Source: Mycolicibacterium pulveris
Lineage (GTDB): Bacteria > Actinomycetota > Actinomycetes > Mycobacteriales > Mycobacteriaceae
Assembly (NCBI RefSeq): GCF_010725725.1
Contig: NZ_AP022599.1
Span: 868,001 to 932,000 of the forward strand
Length of the DNA stretch: 64,000 bases
Direction of reading: 5' to 3'
Part shown: in pieces, positions 8,380 to 16,679 of the stretch
How the letters are laid out: each line of letters opens with the position of its first letter
Position numbering within the stretch: position 1 is the stretch's first letter
The notes under the pieces: generated by a model
The model's input: only the letters and a program-made list of their open reading frames with translations
The model's database searches: none
Told to the model about the DNA's origin: nothing
Position numbers and translations under genes: made by a program

Positions 8380-9822
8380 ATGACGTCGCACCCCGAAGCC
8401 CCGAGCTTGTTCATCGACGGCCGGTTTCGCCCGGCCGCCAAGACGATTCCGATAATCGAGGCGGCTACCGGCGCGCTGCTGGCCGACGGGCCCTGCGCCA
8501 CGGAAGCCGACGTCGACGACGCCGTCGCCGCCGCCAACGGGACCGCAGCCCAGGCTTGGCGTGCGTCGGATCCGCGCGACCGCGCGGACGTCCTGAGGCG
8601 GTTCGGCAAGGCGCTTCGGTCGCGGGCCGAGCACACCTCGGTGCTCGTCTCCCGCGAGAACGGCATGCCGATCACCTTGTCGCGCAGCGTCAACGGCGCA
8701 TTCCCCGCTGTGCTCGTCGGGTACTACGCGAAGATGATCGCCGCGTGGGAGGCCGAGGAGGTCCGGCCCGCGCTGATCGGCCACACCATCGTGCGGCGGG
8801 AACCCGTCGGTGTCGTCGGTGCGATCACCCCGTGGAACTACCCGCAGGCGTTGGCCGTCATGAAGATCGCGCCGGCGCTGGCCGCCGGCTGCTCGGTCGT
8901 CCTCAAGGCAGCTCCCGAAACAGCCCTTGATGCAATGGTTTTCGGTGAGTCCGCCGCTGAAGTAGGCATACCGCCGGGCGTGCTCAACATCGTGCCCGGC
9001 GACGCCGCCGCCGGCAGCCGCCTGGTCTCGCACCCCGATGTCGACAAGATCGCCTTCACCGGCTCCACCGCAGCCGGCCGAGCCATCGCAGCCGAATGCG
9101 GCCGGCTGATCCGTCCGGTCACGCTGGAGCTCGGCGGCAAGTCCGCCGCGATCATCCTCGACGACGCCGACCTGACGGCCACGGTCAACGGACTGCGCAC
9201 GGCCTCATTCGTCAACAACGGACAGACCTGTCACCTGAGTTCGCGCATCCTGGTACCCGAATCCCGCTACGCCGAGTTCGTCGAGGCGATCGCGCAGCTG
9301 GCGAGCGACCTGGTCGTCGGTGACCCGCTGCAGGAGAGCACCGAGATCGGTCCGCTGGTCAGCCAGCGACAGCGGGAGCGGGTGCTGGAGTACATCCAGC
9401 TCGGCATCGACAGCGGCGCCAAACTCGTTGCCGGCGGCGACGTTCCGCAGGACCAGCCGAAGGGCTGGTACGTCTCGCCGACCGTGTTCGCCGATGTCGA
9501 CAACGCCGACCGGATCGCGCAGGAGGAGATTTTCGGCCCGGTCCTGACGATCACCCCCTACACCGACGACGCCGAGGCGGTGCGCATCGCCAACGACAGC
9601 GAGTTCGGGCTTGCCGGGACCGTGTGGTCGCAAGACACCGCGCGCGCCACCGACATCGCACGTGCCATCGACACGGGTTCGATCGGGGTCAACGACTACC
9701 AGCTCGACATCCAGTCACCGTTCGGCGGCGTCAAGGCGAGCGGGTTGGGCCGCGAACTCGGTCCCGAAGGCCTGGCGGCCTATCACCGCATCAAGTCGAT
9801 CTACCGGGCGGGCCCCGCCTGA
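8380..9822 (+). CDS. Aldehyde dehydrogenase
   Basis: 480-residue ALDH with a complete core: cofactor region GAITPWNYPQALAVMKIAP, FTGSTAAGRAIA, general-base Glu in LELGGKSAAIIL, and catalytic Cys in VNNGQTCHLSSR. The ATG at 8380 has GAAGGAG about 9 bases upstream; the open frame extends further left, but through the TetR C-terminus. It converges on fadD with only 13 bp between the stops. The sequence is closer to general medium-chain/semialdehyde dehydrogenases than to the first ALDH of the block, so the two probably act on different intermediates. Confidence 0.88.
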   Translation: MTSHPEAPSLFIDGRFRPAAKTIPIIEAATGALLADGPCATEADVDDAVAAANGTAAQAWRASDPRDRADVLRRFGKALRSRAEHTSVLVSRENGMPITLSRSVNGAFPAVLVGYYAKMIAAWEAEEVRPALIGHTIVRREPVGVVGAITPWNYPQALAVMKIAPALAAGCSVVLKAAPETALDAMVFGESAAEVGIPPGVLNIVPGDAAAGSRLVSHPDVDKIAFTGSTAAGRAIAAECGRLIRPVTLELGGKSAAIILDDADLTATVNGLRTASFVNNGQTCHLSSRILVPESRYAEFVEAIAQLASDLVVGDPLQESTEIGPLVSQRQRERVLEYIQLGIDSGAKLVAGGDVPQDQPKGWYVSPTVFADVDNADRIAQEEIFGPVLTITPYTDDAEAVRIANDSEFGLAGTVWSQDTARATDIARAIDTGSIGVNDYQLDIQSPFGGVKASGLGRELGPEGLAAYHRIKSIYRAGPA

Positions 9823-9839
9823 GCGAATCGTCCGCTCAG
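9819..9839. terminator. Bidirectional hairpin between aldehyde dehydrogenase and fadD
   Basis: CTGAGCG-N7-CGCTCAG, a perfect 7-bp stem that contains the stop codons of both convergent genes. There is no U-tract, which is common for mycobacterial terminators. The function is inferred from place and symmetry. Confidence 0.5.
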
Positions 9840-11359
9840 CGGACCCTACTGAACTTGTCCGCGATGTCCCGATACGCATCGCGGAGCTCGCGTTTCGCGA
9901 TCTTGCCACTGGGCAAGCGCGGCAACGGATCCGAGTTCAAGACCACGTAGCGTGGCACCTTGTAGTCCGAGAGCACCCGCTCGCAGTGCGCGACGACGGC
10001 CGCCTCGTCAAGGTGGTGTCCCGCGGCGACCGAGATGATCGCCGCGGGAGTCTCCCCGAACCGGGGATCGGGCGCGGGGATGACCGCGACCTCGGCGACA
10101 CCGTCGAGCGCGGCGATCGCGGCCTCCAGCTCGACCGGCGAGATGTTGATTCCGCCCGAGATGATCAGGTCCTTCATCCGGTCCACGAAGGTGATCCGGC
10201 CCTCGGCATCGCTGACGCCGACGTCGCCGCTGTGTAGCCACCCGTCCCGGATCGCCGCCGCCGTGGACACCGGGTCGTTCCAGTAGCCGGGTGTCACGCC
10301 GGGGCCGCGCACCACGATCTCACCCTGCTCGCCGGGTTCGGCGAACGAGCCGTCGGAGTTCATGACCCGGACCTCGGTGAAGATCGAACCGCTGCCACAC
10401 GAGTCCGGCTGCTGCAGCGCCTCGGCTTTCAGGGTCGCCGTGGCGACCCCGCCCGATTCGGTCATGCCGTAGATCTGGCGCAGCAGCACGCCTTTGGCGG
10501 CCCACCGCCGCAGCAGATCCGGTGGCACCGCAGCACCTCCGACGATGGCGGTCTGCAGGCTGGAAAGGTCAGCAGCCTCGAATTCGGGTGCCCTCGAGAG
10601 GCTTTCGAAGATCACCGGCACACCGAACAGCGTCCGCACCTTGTGCTGCTCGATGAGTCGCACCGCGCGCGAGGGGTTGAGCTCGGGCTCGACGATCAGG
10701 GCGCCGCCCAGCACGGTGGTCAGCAGCAGCCCGTACACCAGGCCGGGGGTGAACGCGAGCGGCAGCACGAGCAGGCTCACGGTGCCGGGGCGGAAGCCCT
10801 CCTCGGTCAGCGTGTTCTCCAGCACGATGGAAAGCAGCGTCTGGTTCGTGAGGATGACGCCCTTGGACAGCCCGGTCGACCCGCTGGTGAAGATCACGGC
10901 GATCGGGTCGTCGAGTGTGCGCTCGACGCGGAAGTCGTCCCGATCGCCCACGCGCAGCGCGTCGACGACGTCGAAACCGAGCACGGTGAAACCACCGTCG
11001 CCCCCTTTGGCCTCCTCGGCGGCGGCGAGGGTCTCGGGTGCGCAGATCAACAGGCTCAAGCCGGCGTCGTCGGCCACCTTGCGGATCTCGGCGGGCTTGA
11101 GCCGCGCATTGAAGGGCACCAGCACTGCTCCGGACTTGATGACGGCGAGCGCGACCACCGGCCACTGCAGCACGTTGGGTGCCAGCAGGCCCACCCGGTC
11201 TCCGGGCGCGACGCCGGCGTCGACCAGCGTGCGTGCCAGCCGGCCGGACCAGTCGTGCAGTTCTCGGTACGTCAGTTTCTCGGGGCCGACGCGGATCGCG
11301 ACGTCGTCGCCTTTGGTCTTGGCCCACCAGTTCAGCGCGGACCCCACGGTCGCGGCCAT
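9836..11359 (-). CDS. fadD: Acyl-CoA synthetase (FadD type)
   Basis: 507-residue adenylate-forming enzyme that would convert a carboxylic acid to its CoA thioester with ATP. The phosphate-binding loop is FTSGSTGLSKGVILTN (about residues 155-171); later motifs are YGMTESGG, WLHSGDVGVSD and, near the C-terminus, RLPSGKIAKREL with the catalytic Lys. Last gene of the seven-gene operon starting at 17546, 37 bp after the thiolase-like gene. It probably activates an acid made by the aldehyde dehydrogenases of the block. The numbered FadD paralogue cannot be assigned. Confidence 0.92.
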   Translation of the reverse strand: MAATVGSALNWWAKTKGDDVAIRVGPEKLTYRELHDWSGRLARTLVDAGVAPGDRVGLLAPNVLQWPVVALAVIKSGAVLVPFNARLKPAEIRKVADDAGLSLLICAPETLAAAEEAKGGDGGFTVLGFDVVDALRVGDRDDFRVERTLDDPIAVIFTSGSTGLSKGVILTNQTLLSIVLENTLTEEGFRPGTVSLLVLPLAFTPGLVYGLLLTTVLGGALIVEPELNPSRAVRLIEQHKVRTLFGVPVIFESLSRAPEFEAADLSSLQTAIVGGAAVPPDLLRRWAAKGVLLRQIYGMTESGGVATATLKAEALQQPDSCGSGSIFTEVRVMNSDGSFAEPGEQGEIVVRGPGVTPGYWNDPVSTAAAIRDGWLHSGDVGVSDAEGRITFVDRMKDLIISGGINISPVELEAAIAALDGVAEVAVIPAPDPRFGETPAAIISVAAGHHLDEAAVVAHCERVLSDYKVPRYVVLNSDPLPRLPSGKIAKRELRDAYRDIADKFSRVR

Positions 11360-11396
11360 GTCCCTCCTTCACGATCCCGGCGGTGGTGCACCGGGT

Positions 11397-12566
11397 TCAC
11401 ACCGTCTGTAGCGATCCAAACACCGTCGAGCTCACCATGGGTGCCATGGGGCCACCGATCAGCAGGGAGATGTCGGCATCGGCAACGGGGTTCGGCGAGC
11501 CGCCACGGATCTGCCGGACCGCCTCCAGCACGAGGCCGATGCCGTGGACGAAGCCCTCGGCGATGTTGCCGCCCGCGGTGTTGATCGGCAGCGCGCCCCC
11601 GGGCACCGTCAGGTTGTCCACCGTCATGAACTCGCCGGCCTCGGGACCGGGCGGGCAGAGCCCGTGGTCGATCATCGCGGCCACCGCCGGGCCGGTGAAG
11701 TTCTCGTAGACCTGCGCGACGTCGACATCGGCGGCGCTGATACCCGCGCCCTGCCACAGCCGCCGCACCATTGCCGGGTGGAAGCCCGCCGAGGTGTAGC
11801 GCTCCTCGTTCTCGACCGACTCGTTCCATCCCGCCGCCGCCCCCTGCACACCGGACAGGATGACGGCGGGGGCACCGGCATACTCGTCGTGGCGGTCGGT
11901 CGCGGCGACGAGAATGGCTGCGGCACCGTCGTTCTCGCGTGAGCAGTCGTAGAGCCGAAGCGGCTCGGAGATCAGTCGGCTGCTTGCGTAGAGCTCATGG
12001 TCGAGCGGCTTGCCGTATGCCACGGCCCGCGGGTTGTTCTGGGCGTGGTGGTAGCCGGCCATCGCGACCGCCTCCAGCGCCGACGGCGGCACCCCGTCGA
12101 CCTCGAGGAGCCGCTGTGTGCGCAACGCGCAGATCTGGGCGGGTGTGACGACACCGTGCGCGGTGTAGAGCGTGCCCAGGTGGCCCTTGGCGAACGCGCG
12201 CCGGCCGTCCACCGCCTCGGACAGCCCGCGGTACACGGCCACGCAGTTCGCTTGGCCGCTGTAGACCGCCGCGGCCGCACAGTTGACGGCGGCCGCGAGC
12301 CCGCCGCCCCCGCCGCCCCAGATCTGCGTCGACCACCGCACCTCGTGCACGCCGAGTGCCGCACCGATCGCCAACCCCTCCGAGGAGTCCTCGGAGTAGG
12401 ACACGAACCCGTCGATGCTGCGGGGATCGCAACCCGCGTCCGCGCAGGCCGCCAGGATCGCCTGCAGTACCAGTTGAGCCGAGGTGCGTTCGCTGGTGCC
12501 GCGCCGCAGGTACTCGGTGGCGGCGGCCCCGACCACCGCGGTCGCACCCCGGAAGCCGTCGCTCAC
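11397..12566 (-). CDS. Thiolase-fold lipid-transfer-like protein (Ltp type)
   Basis: 389 residues from a GTG start that overlaps the upstream stop (GTGA, 12563-12566). It belongs to the non-decarboxylating thiolase group that includes Ltp2 and SCP-x-like proteins. It has GCDPRSIDGFVSYSEDS, IWGGGGGGLAAAVNCAAAAV, YDCSRENDGAAAILVAA and INTAGGNIAEGFVHGIG. The usual nucleophilic Cys of condensing thiolases is not at the expected spot (Gly-rich instead), as in Ltp-type aldolases. Family knowledge: Ltp2 works with a DUF35 partner in retro-aldol cleavage of acyl-CoA side chains, and a DUF35 gene is directly upstream and overlapping. The same role here is inferred. Confidence 0.85.
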   Translation of the reverse strand: MSDGFRGATAVVGAAATEYLRRGTSERTSAQLVLQAILAACADAGCDPRSIDGFVSYSEDSSEGLAIGAALGVHEVRWSTQIWGGGGGGLAAAVNCAAAAVYSGQANCVAVYRGLSEAVDGRRAFAKGHLGTLYTAHGVVTPAQICALRTQRLLEVDGVPPSALEAVAMAGYHHAQNNPRAVAYGKPLDHELYASSRLISEPLRLYDCSRENDGAAAILVAATDRHDEYAGAPAVILSGVQGAAAGWNESVENEERYTSAGFHPAMVRRLWQGAGISAADVDVAQVYENFTGPAVAAMIDHGLCPPGPEAGEFMTVDNLTVPGGALPINTAGGNIAEGFVHGIGLVLEAVRQIRGGSPNPVADADISLLIGGPMAPMVSSTVFGSLQTV

Positions 12567-13321
12567 GGCCGCGCTCCGTCCTGGTGCCACCGGACCAGCG
12601 GCCAGTGCCGGTCGTCGGGCGGTTGTTGGATCGTTCCGCGGACCGCGGCTCCGATGGTCGGGGTGATCCCGTCGGCATTCTCCAGCACGCCCAGCAGCCG
12701 GCACCCCCCAGCGGCCGGCAGCTCGACGAGCACCACGACGTAGGGCAGGTGCCCGGTGGCCTCCGGGGTGAAGGCCTGCCAGGTGCGCGTCCACGCGTAG
12801 ATGGTGCCGACGGGATCAACGGGCTCCCAGGCGGTTTCAAAGCCATGGCACTTCGGGCAGACCGGCCGGGGCGCCCAGATCCAGATCGCACAGTGCGGGC
12901 ACCGTTGCAGCAGCAGACGGCCTTCGCGCAGCCCGTCCCAGTGCGGGGCGTCCACGCCGTCCCAGGCCGGACCGGTCGCGTCGATCCACGGCGGGGTTTC
13001 GGGAATGTTGCGAACGCTGAACACCCGCCAAGTGCCGTCGTGGAATCTCACCCAGCGACTGCGCAATTCGAACCAGGTGTCGTCGGCTTGGGTGTAGCGG
13101 ATCACCGCATCGAAGCGCGCGTCGCCGGCGTCGGCGATCCGGCGCACCTCGGCCGACTTCAGCTGGGCGGGGACGTCGGCCGAGCCGATCAGCTGTCCGA
13201 TCCGGTCGGGGAGGAAATCGGCCAGCACCGCGGGATTATCCCCAGCGGCAACCGCTTTGCCGTGGGCCTTTACGGTGCTGACCAAGTCTGCGGGCACGGC
13301 GGCGTCGAGTTCGATGGTCAT
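12563..13321 (-). CDS. Fused SnoaL-like and DUF35 (zinc ribbon/OB-fold) protein
   Basis: 252 residues. Residues 1-115 look like a SnoaL/NTF2-type domain (DTWFELRSRWVRFHDGTWRV). Residues 125-252 are DUF35, with a rubredoxin-like zinc ribbon (RCPHC ... CPKC) then an OB fold (YVVVLVELPAAGGCRLLGVL). DUF35 proteins partner with thiolase-fold enzymes, for example ChsH2 with Ltp2 in steroid side-chain degradation, where a MaoC domain is often attached. Here the N-terminal partner is SnoaL-like instead. ATG at 13321 overlaps the previous stop (ATGA) and the C-terminus overlaps the thiolase start, so the two are likely coupled. Probable role: acyl-CoA hydration or aldol cleavage together with the thiolase. 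Confidence 0.8.
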   Translation of the reverse strand: MTIELDAAVPADLVSTVKAHGKAVAAGDNPAVLADFLPDRIGQLIGSADVPAQLKSAEVRRIADAGDARFDAVIRYTQADDTWFELRSRWVRFHDGTWRVFSVRNIPETPPWIDATGPAWDGVDAPHWDGLREGRLLLQRCPHCAIWIWAPRPVCPKCHGFETAWEPVDPVGTIYAWTRTWQAFTPEATGHLPYVVVLVELPAAGGCRLLGVLENADGITPTIGAAVRGTIQQPPDDRHWPLVRWHQDGARP

Positions 13322-14214
13322 CGGCGACCGCGAAGCTGGAAGCACACGTCGGTGCGGTCGTGCTGGAACCCGGCCGCCCGGCAGGCGTTGACCCATGCGG
13401 CGTCGGCGGAGTCGACGTACACGATCACGCCGCTGCGCCCGGCCTCGTGGGCGAGCGCCGCGGCACCGTCGAGCAGTCGCCGGCGTGCCTGCGTCGGCGC
13501 GTTCGGCGCCGCGCTGACGGCGGTGATGGTCACGCACACCCCGAATTCCTCTGAGCTGACGGGACGGTCGTCGACGGCGACCACGCCGACCACTCGGCCC
13601 GCCTCGCGCAGCGCGAACAGCTCGTCTGTCGTCGTGATGTCGACCCACTCGGGCGTGTCGTCGACCGTCGAAGCCACGAAAGGCTCCAGCACGGGTGCGG
13701 CGGTGGCCTCCTGCGCGGACTCCGTCGACCGGATCAGCTTCCACACCCGTCGCGTCCGGGGAATCAGGAACCGGTCGCCCAACCGTCCCGCGGCGGGATG
13801 GTTGCCCTGCGCCCAGGCGGTGATCGTGTGCGCCCCGGTGCCCAGCCACCCGTCGGGCCCGGCGGTGTCCAGGCCCACCTGCTCGAGCAGCAGGGTGGTG
13901 ATCCCGATCGAGCGCAGCCGCGGGTCGATCACGATGGCGCCCTGCGCGCTGCCGTCGGGGTCGACCACGAGCCGGAGCAGCCCGGCGATCCGTTCCGGTT
14001 CCTCCGCCGCGCCCAACGCGGTGCTGTACGGCAGCATCCAGATCAGCAGGTGCTTGACCCGGCTGTCCGTGGTCTGCATCGCGCGTTCGACGTCACCGAA
14101 GTCGATGGTGCTGTACTCCGGTTCGGCATCGTATGTCGCGGCCCGATCGAGTAGGTCGGCCAGTTGCGCTGCTTCGTCGGCGTCGAGCCGGGTCCGCCAT
14201 TCGTACTTGATCAT
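13318..14214 (-). CDS. Mycothiol-synthase-like tandem GNAT protein
   Basis: 298 residues beginning MIKYEWRTRLDADEAAQLADL, with two GNAT-like halves (about 1-150 and 165-298), the layout of mycothiol synthase MshD. In both halves the acetyl-CoA loop is weak: AIVIDPRLRSIGITTLLLEQ replaces the usual R-x-x-G-x-G/A run, and the second has AAPNAPTQARRRLLD. It may not be an active acetyltransferase. ATG at 14214 overlaps the Rieske stop (ATGA), so it belongs to the oxygenase operon, and it is unlikely to be the cell's main MshD. The function in the pathway is unknown. Confidence 0.65.
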   Translation of the reverse strand: MIKYEWRTRLDADEAAQLADLLDRAATYDAEPEYSTIDFGDVERAMQTTDSRVKHLLIWMLPYSTALGAAEEPERIAGLLRLVVDPDGSAQGAIVIDPRLRSIGITTLLLEQVGLDTAGPDGWLGTGAHTITAWAQGNHPAAGRLGDRFLIPRTRRVWKLIRSTESAQEATAAPVLEPFVASTVDDTPEWVDITTTDELFALREAGRVVGVVAVDDRPVSSEEFGVCVTITAVSAAPNAPTQARRRLLDGAAALAHEAGRSGVIVYVDSADAAWVNACRAAGFQHDRTDVCFQLRGRR

Positions 14215-15395
14215 CGCGACGACGACGCCGCGCCCGCGGCGAGCAGCTTGCGGGTCTCCCTCCGGAACACCTGGTTGGCGGTTTCGTTGCGGCCCAACAG
14301 CATTTCGCCCGCATCGGCGCTGGCCATCCCGCGCTGTGCGTTGCGCAGCAAGGGGAAGTCCTCGTTGTGCAGCACCGCCAGCAGGATCTCCCAGTTCTTG
14401 TCCCACCGCTTGTTCCAGTGCTCCTCCTCGAGGCCCGAGGCCTCCAGGGTCGGCACGATGAGCCGCTGCTCCATCCGCGAGCGGGTCGGGTCATTCTGGT
14501 CCGGCCGGAAGGTGAGCAGCTGGAAGTGATCGGGTTGGCGCAGCAGCGTGCTGTTGGGCAGCAGGAAGTGCGTCTCGGTGACGTAGGCTCCGAGGTCGCG
14601 GTCGCCGGGATCCTCTTCGAGCCAACGGTCGATCGACTTGCGGGGCGCGATGAAGCGGCAGTGCCTGCCGAAGTCCTCGAACGCCATCACGTTGGTGTGG
14701 ATCACCTTGCCCGCCGTGTTCGGGTGCGCGTACTGGATGTGATACCCGTCCAGGAAGGCGTCCTGCATGATCTTCCAGTTGGTGGGTTCCTGGAAGCCTG
14801 CGGAGCGCACGCACATCAGCGTGTCGAGCCGGTATCCGGCGAGGATCGCGTCCATCTCGGGACCGAGCCAGGCGGCGACGTCGATTTCGGCGTTGGCATT
14901 GTCGACAACCCAGATGAACCCGTGCCGCTCCTCGCACGGCACCTCGACCAACCCGTGGTTCTCTTTGTCGATCTCACCGAAGGTGGCATCCCGGGTGATC
15001 ATCCGCAGTGAGCCGTCGGGGTCGTAGGACCACCGGTGATAAGGGCAGGAGAAGAAGCGGCAGCGGCCCTTCTCGCTCTCCTCCAGCAGCGCACCGCGGT
15101 GCCGGCACAGGTTGACGAAAGCCTTTACCCCGCCGTCTTTCTGACGAACGACGATGAGGTTGTTGCGCGGCATCGTGACGGTCAGGAAATCGTACGGCTT
15201 GGCGATCTCCGAACCGTGCGCCACGATCGACGGCACGACGCCGAAGATGAGATCGCGTTCCGCCTGGGCCAGCACCGGGTCGGTGAACTCGTCGGCGCTG
15301 AACCTCACCACCTCGTCGAACTTGTCGGTGGTCTCGTTGCGGAGCAGCTCCAGTGCGCGACGGATGCGATCCTGACGTGGCAGTGACGTGGTCAT
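14211..15395 (-). CDS. Rieske non-heme iron oxygenase, alpha-type subunit
   Basis: 394 residues, the length of ring-hydroxylating oxygenase alpha subunits. The Rieske 2Fe-2S domain (about 55-165) shows its ligands as CRHRGALL and CPYHRW. The catalytic iron site follows as DAFLDGYHIQYAH, giving the two His ligands. No beta-subunit, reductase or 2Fe-2S ferredoxin gene is nearby, so it is probably a homomultimeric oxygenase relying on a reductase elsewhere or on the 3Fe-4S ferredoxin of the block. It lies between the P450 (19 bp gap) and the GNAT gene (4-base overlap). Hydroxylation of a ring or alicyclic substrate is the likely reaction. Confidence 0.9.
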   Translation of the reverse strand: MTTSLPRQDRIRRALELLRNETTDKFDEVVRFSADEFTDPVLAQAERDLIFGVVPSIVAHGSEIAKPYDFLTVTMPRNNLIVVRQKDGGVKAFVNLCRHRGALLEESEKGRCRFFSCPYHRWSYDPDGSLRMITRDATFGEIDKENHGLVEVPCEERHGFIWVVDNANAEIDVAAWLGPEMDAILAGYRLDTLMCVRSAGFQEPTNWKIMQDAFLDGYHIQYAHPNTAGKVIHTNVMAFEDFGRHCRFIAPRKSIDRWLEEDPGDRDLGAYVTETHFLLPNSTLLRQPDHFQLLTFRPDQNDPTRSRMEQRLIVPTLEASGLEEEHWNKRWDKNWEILLAVLHNEDFPLLRNAQRGMASADAGEMLLGRNETANQVFRRETRKLLAAGAASSSR

Positions 15396-15414
15396 ATCGG
15401 CCTTCTACTTCTCG

Positions 15415-16641
15415 CTACTTCTCGGGGGTGAACGTGATCGGCATGCGCATGCAGCCGCGCACCTGGCTGGAGTGGAAGACCGGCGGGTCGGCCTCCACCA
15501 GTTGGTAGTCGGGGATGCGACGGTGCAGCTCCTCCAGCGCGATGCGCAGCTCGAGGCGCCCCAGGTGAGACCCGAGGCAACGGTGCGCGCCCGCCCCGAA
15601 GGACAGGTGCCGGTTCGGGTGCCGGGTGACAGTGAACTCGGTCGGGTCGGGGAACTCGCGGGGATCACGGTTCGCCCCGCACAGCATCAGGATCAGTTGA
15701 TCGCCCTCGGCGATGTGCACCCCACCGAGTTCGACGTCTCGGGTGGCCCGGCGGCCGGGGATGACGGCCGCCTCGATCCGCAGGATCTCCTCGACCGCCT
15801 TGGGGATCAGCGTCGGATCCGCGATGATCGCCGCGCGCTGGTCGGGGTTCTTCGACAGGTGCAGGATCGTCCAGGCCAACGAGCCCCGCACGGTGTGCAG
15901 GCCGCCGATCAGCAGCAGGAAGAACATCCGGTTGAGCTCTTCGTCGGTGAGCAGACGGGTGCCGTCGGGCAGCGCCACCTCGGTGTGGACCAGCGTGGAG
16001 GTGATGTCGTTTCCGGGATTGGCGCGGCGGTCCTCGACGATCTTCTGGAAGTACCCGAACATCGTGAAGCCGGCCATCATTCGGGCCTGGTTGGACTCCT
16101 CCTCGGTGCCGCCGGGCTTGCCGACCAGGATCGTGTCGGTCGCCTCGGTGAACAAGGGGGCATCGGACAGCGGCCAGTCCATCAGTGCGAGGAAGACCCG
16201 CGCGGGCAGCTCGTGGGCGAACTGCGAGATCCACTCGGCCTCACCTTTGTCGGCGAACGCGTCGAGCAGTTCGTTGACGACGGCGCGGATGTCGCCGTCG
16301 AGCTTCTTCATCCGCTGCGGGCTGAACAGCGGCTGCAACGCCTGGCGGTACGCCGTGTGCTCGGGCGGGTCGAGCTCCAGCGGGATGAACTTGCCGATGT
16401 CGCTGGTGACGAGGTTGTTCGGATAGCTCGAGAACGTCTCGGGGTCGACAAAGACCTGGTGAATCTCCTTGTAGTGGGTGACGATCCAGTGACCGCCGTA
16501 GGCCGAGGAGTACACCACCGGCCCCTTGGCGGCCAGCTCGGCGACCCGCTCCTGCATCACGTCGACCGGCGCGGCCAGGCTCGGGTCGTAGACGTCGAAG
16601 TCCACGATGAGTTCAGCGGGCACCTTTTCAACAGTGGTCAT
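15415..16641 (-). CDS. Cytochrome P450
   Basis: 408 residues from ATG 16641. The heme-ligand loop is FGAGAHRCLGSHLG near residue 355, the K-helix ExxR is EEILR, and the PERF-region equivalent is FPDPTEFTV. In the I-helix the oxygen-activation motif reads GGLHTVRG: the acid of the usual acid-Thr pair (GGLDT in P450cam) is replaced by His. A longer frame adds 26 residues across the SDR end and was rejected. Second gene of the operon, 38 bp after the SDR. Electrons probably come from the 3Fe-4S ferredoxin at 7441. The substrate is unknown. Confidence 0.93.
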   Translation of the reverse strand: MTTVEKVPAELIVDFDVYDPSLAAPVDVMQERVAELAAKGPVVYSSAYGGHWIVTHYKEIHQVFVDPETFSSYPNNLVTSDIGKFIPLELDPPEHTAYRQALQPLFSPQRMKKLDGDIRAVVNELLDAFADKGEAEWISQFAHELPARVFLALMDWPLSDAPLFTEATDTILVGKPGGTEEESNQARMMAGFTMFGYFQKIVEDRRANPGNDITSTLVHTEVALPDGTRLLTDEELNRMFFLLLIGGLHTVRGSLAWTILHLSKNPDQRAAIIADPTLIPKAVEEILRIEAAVIPGRRATRDVELGGVHIAEGDQLILMLCGANRDPREFPDPTEFTVTRHPNRHLSFGAGAHRCLGSHLGRLELRIALEELHRRIPDYQLVEADPPVFHSSQVRGCMRMPITFTPEK

Positions 16642-16679
16642 CTGATCTCCGATCGAAAGTTGTTGCCGCGATGCGTTTC

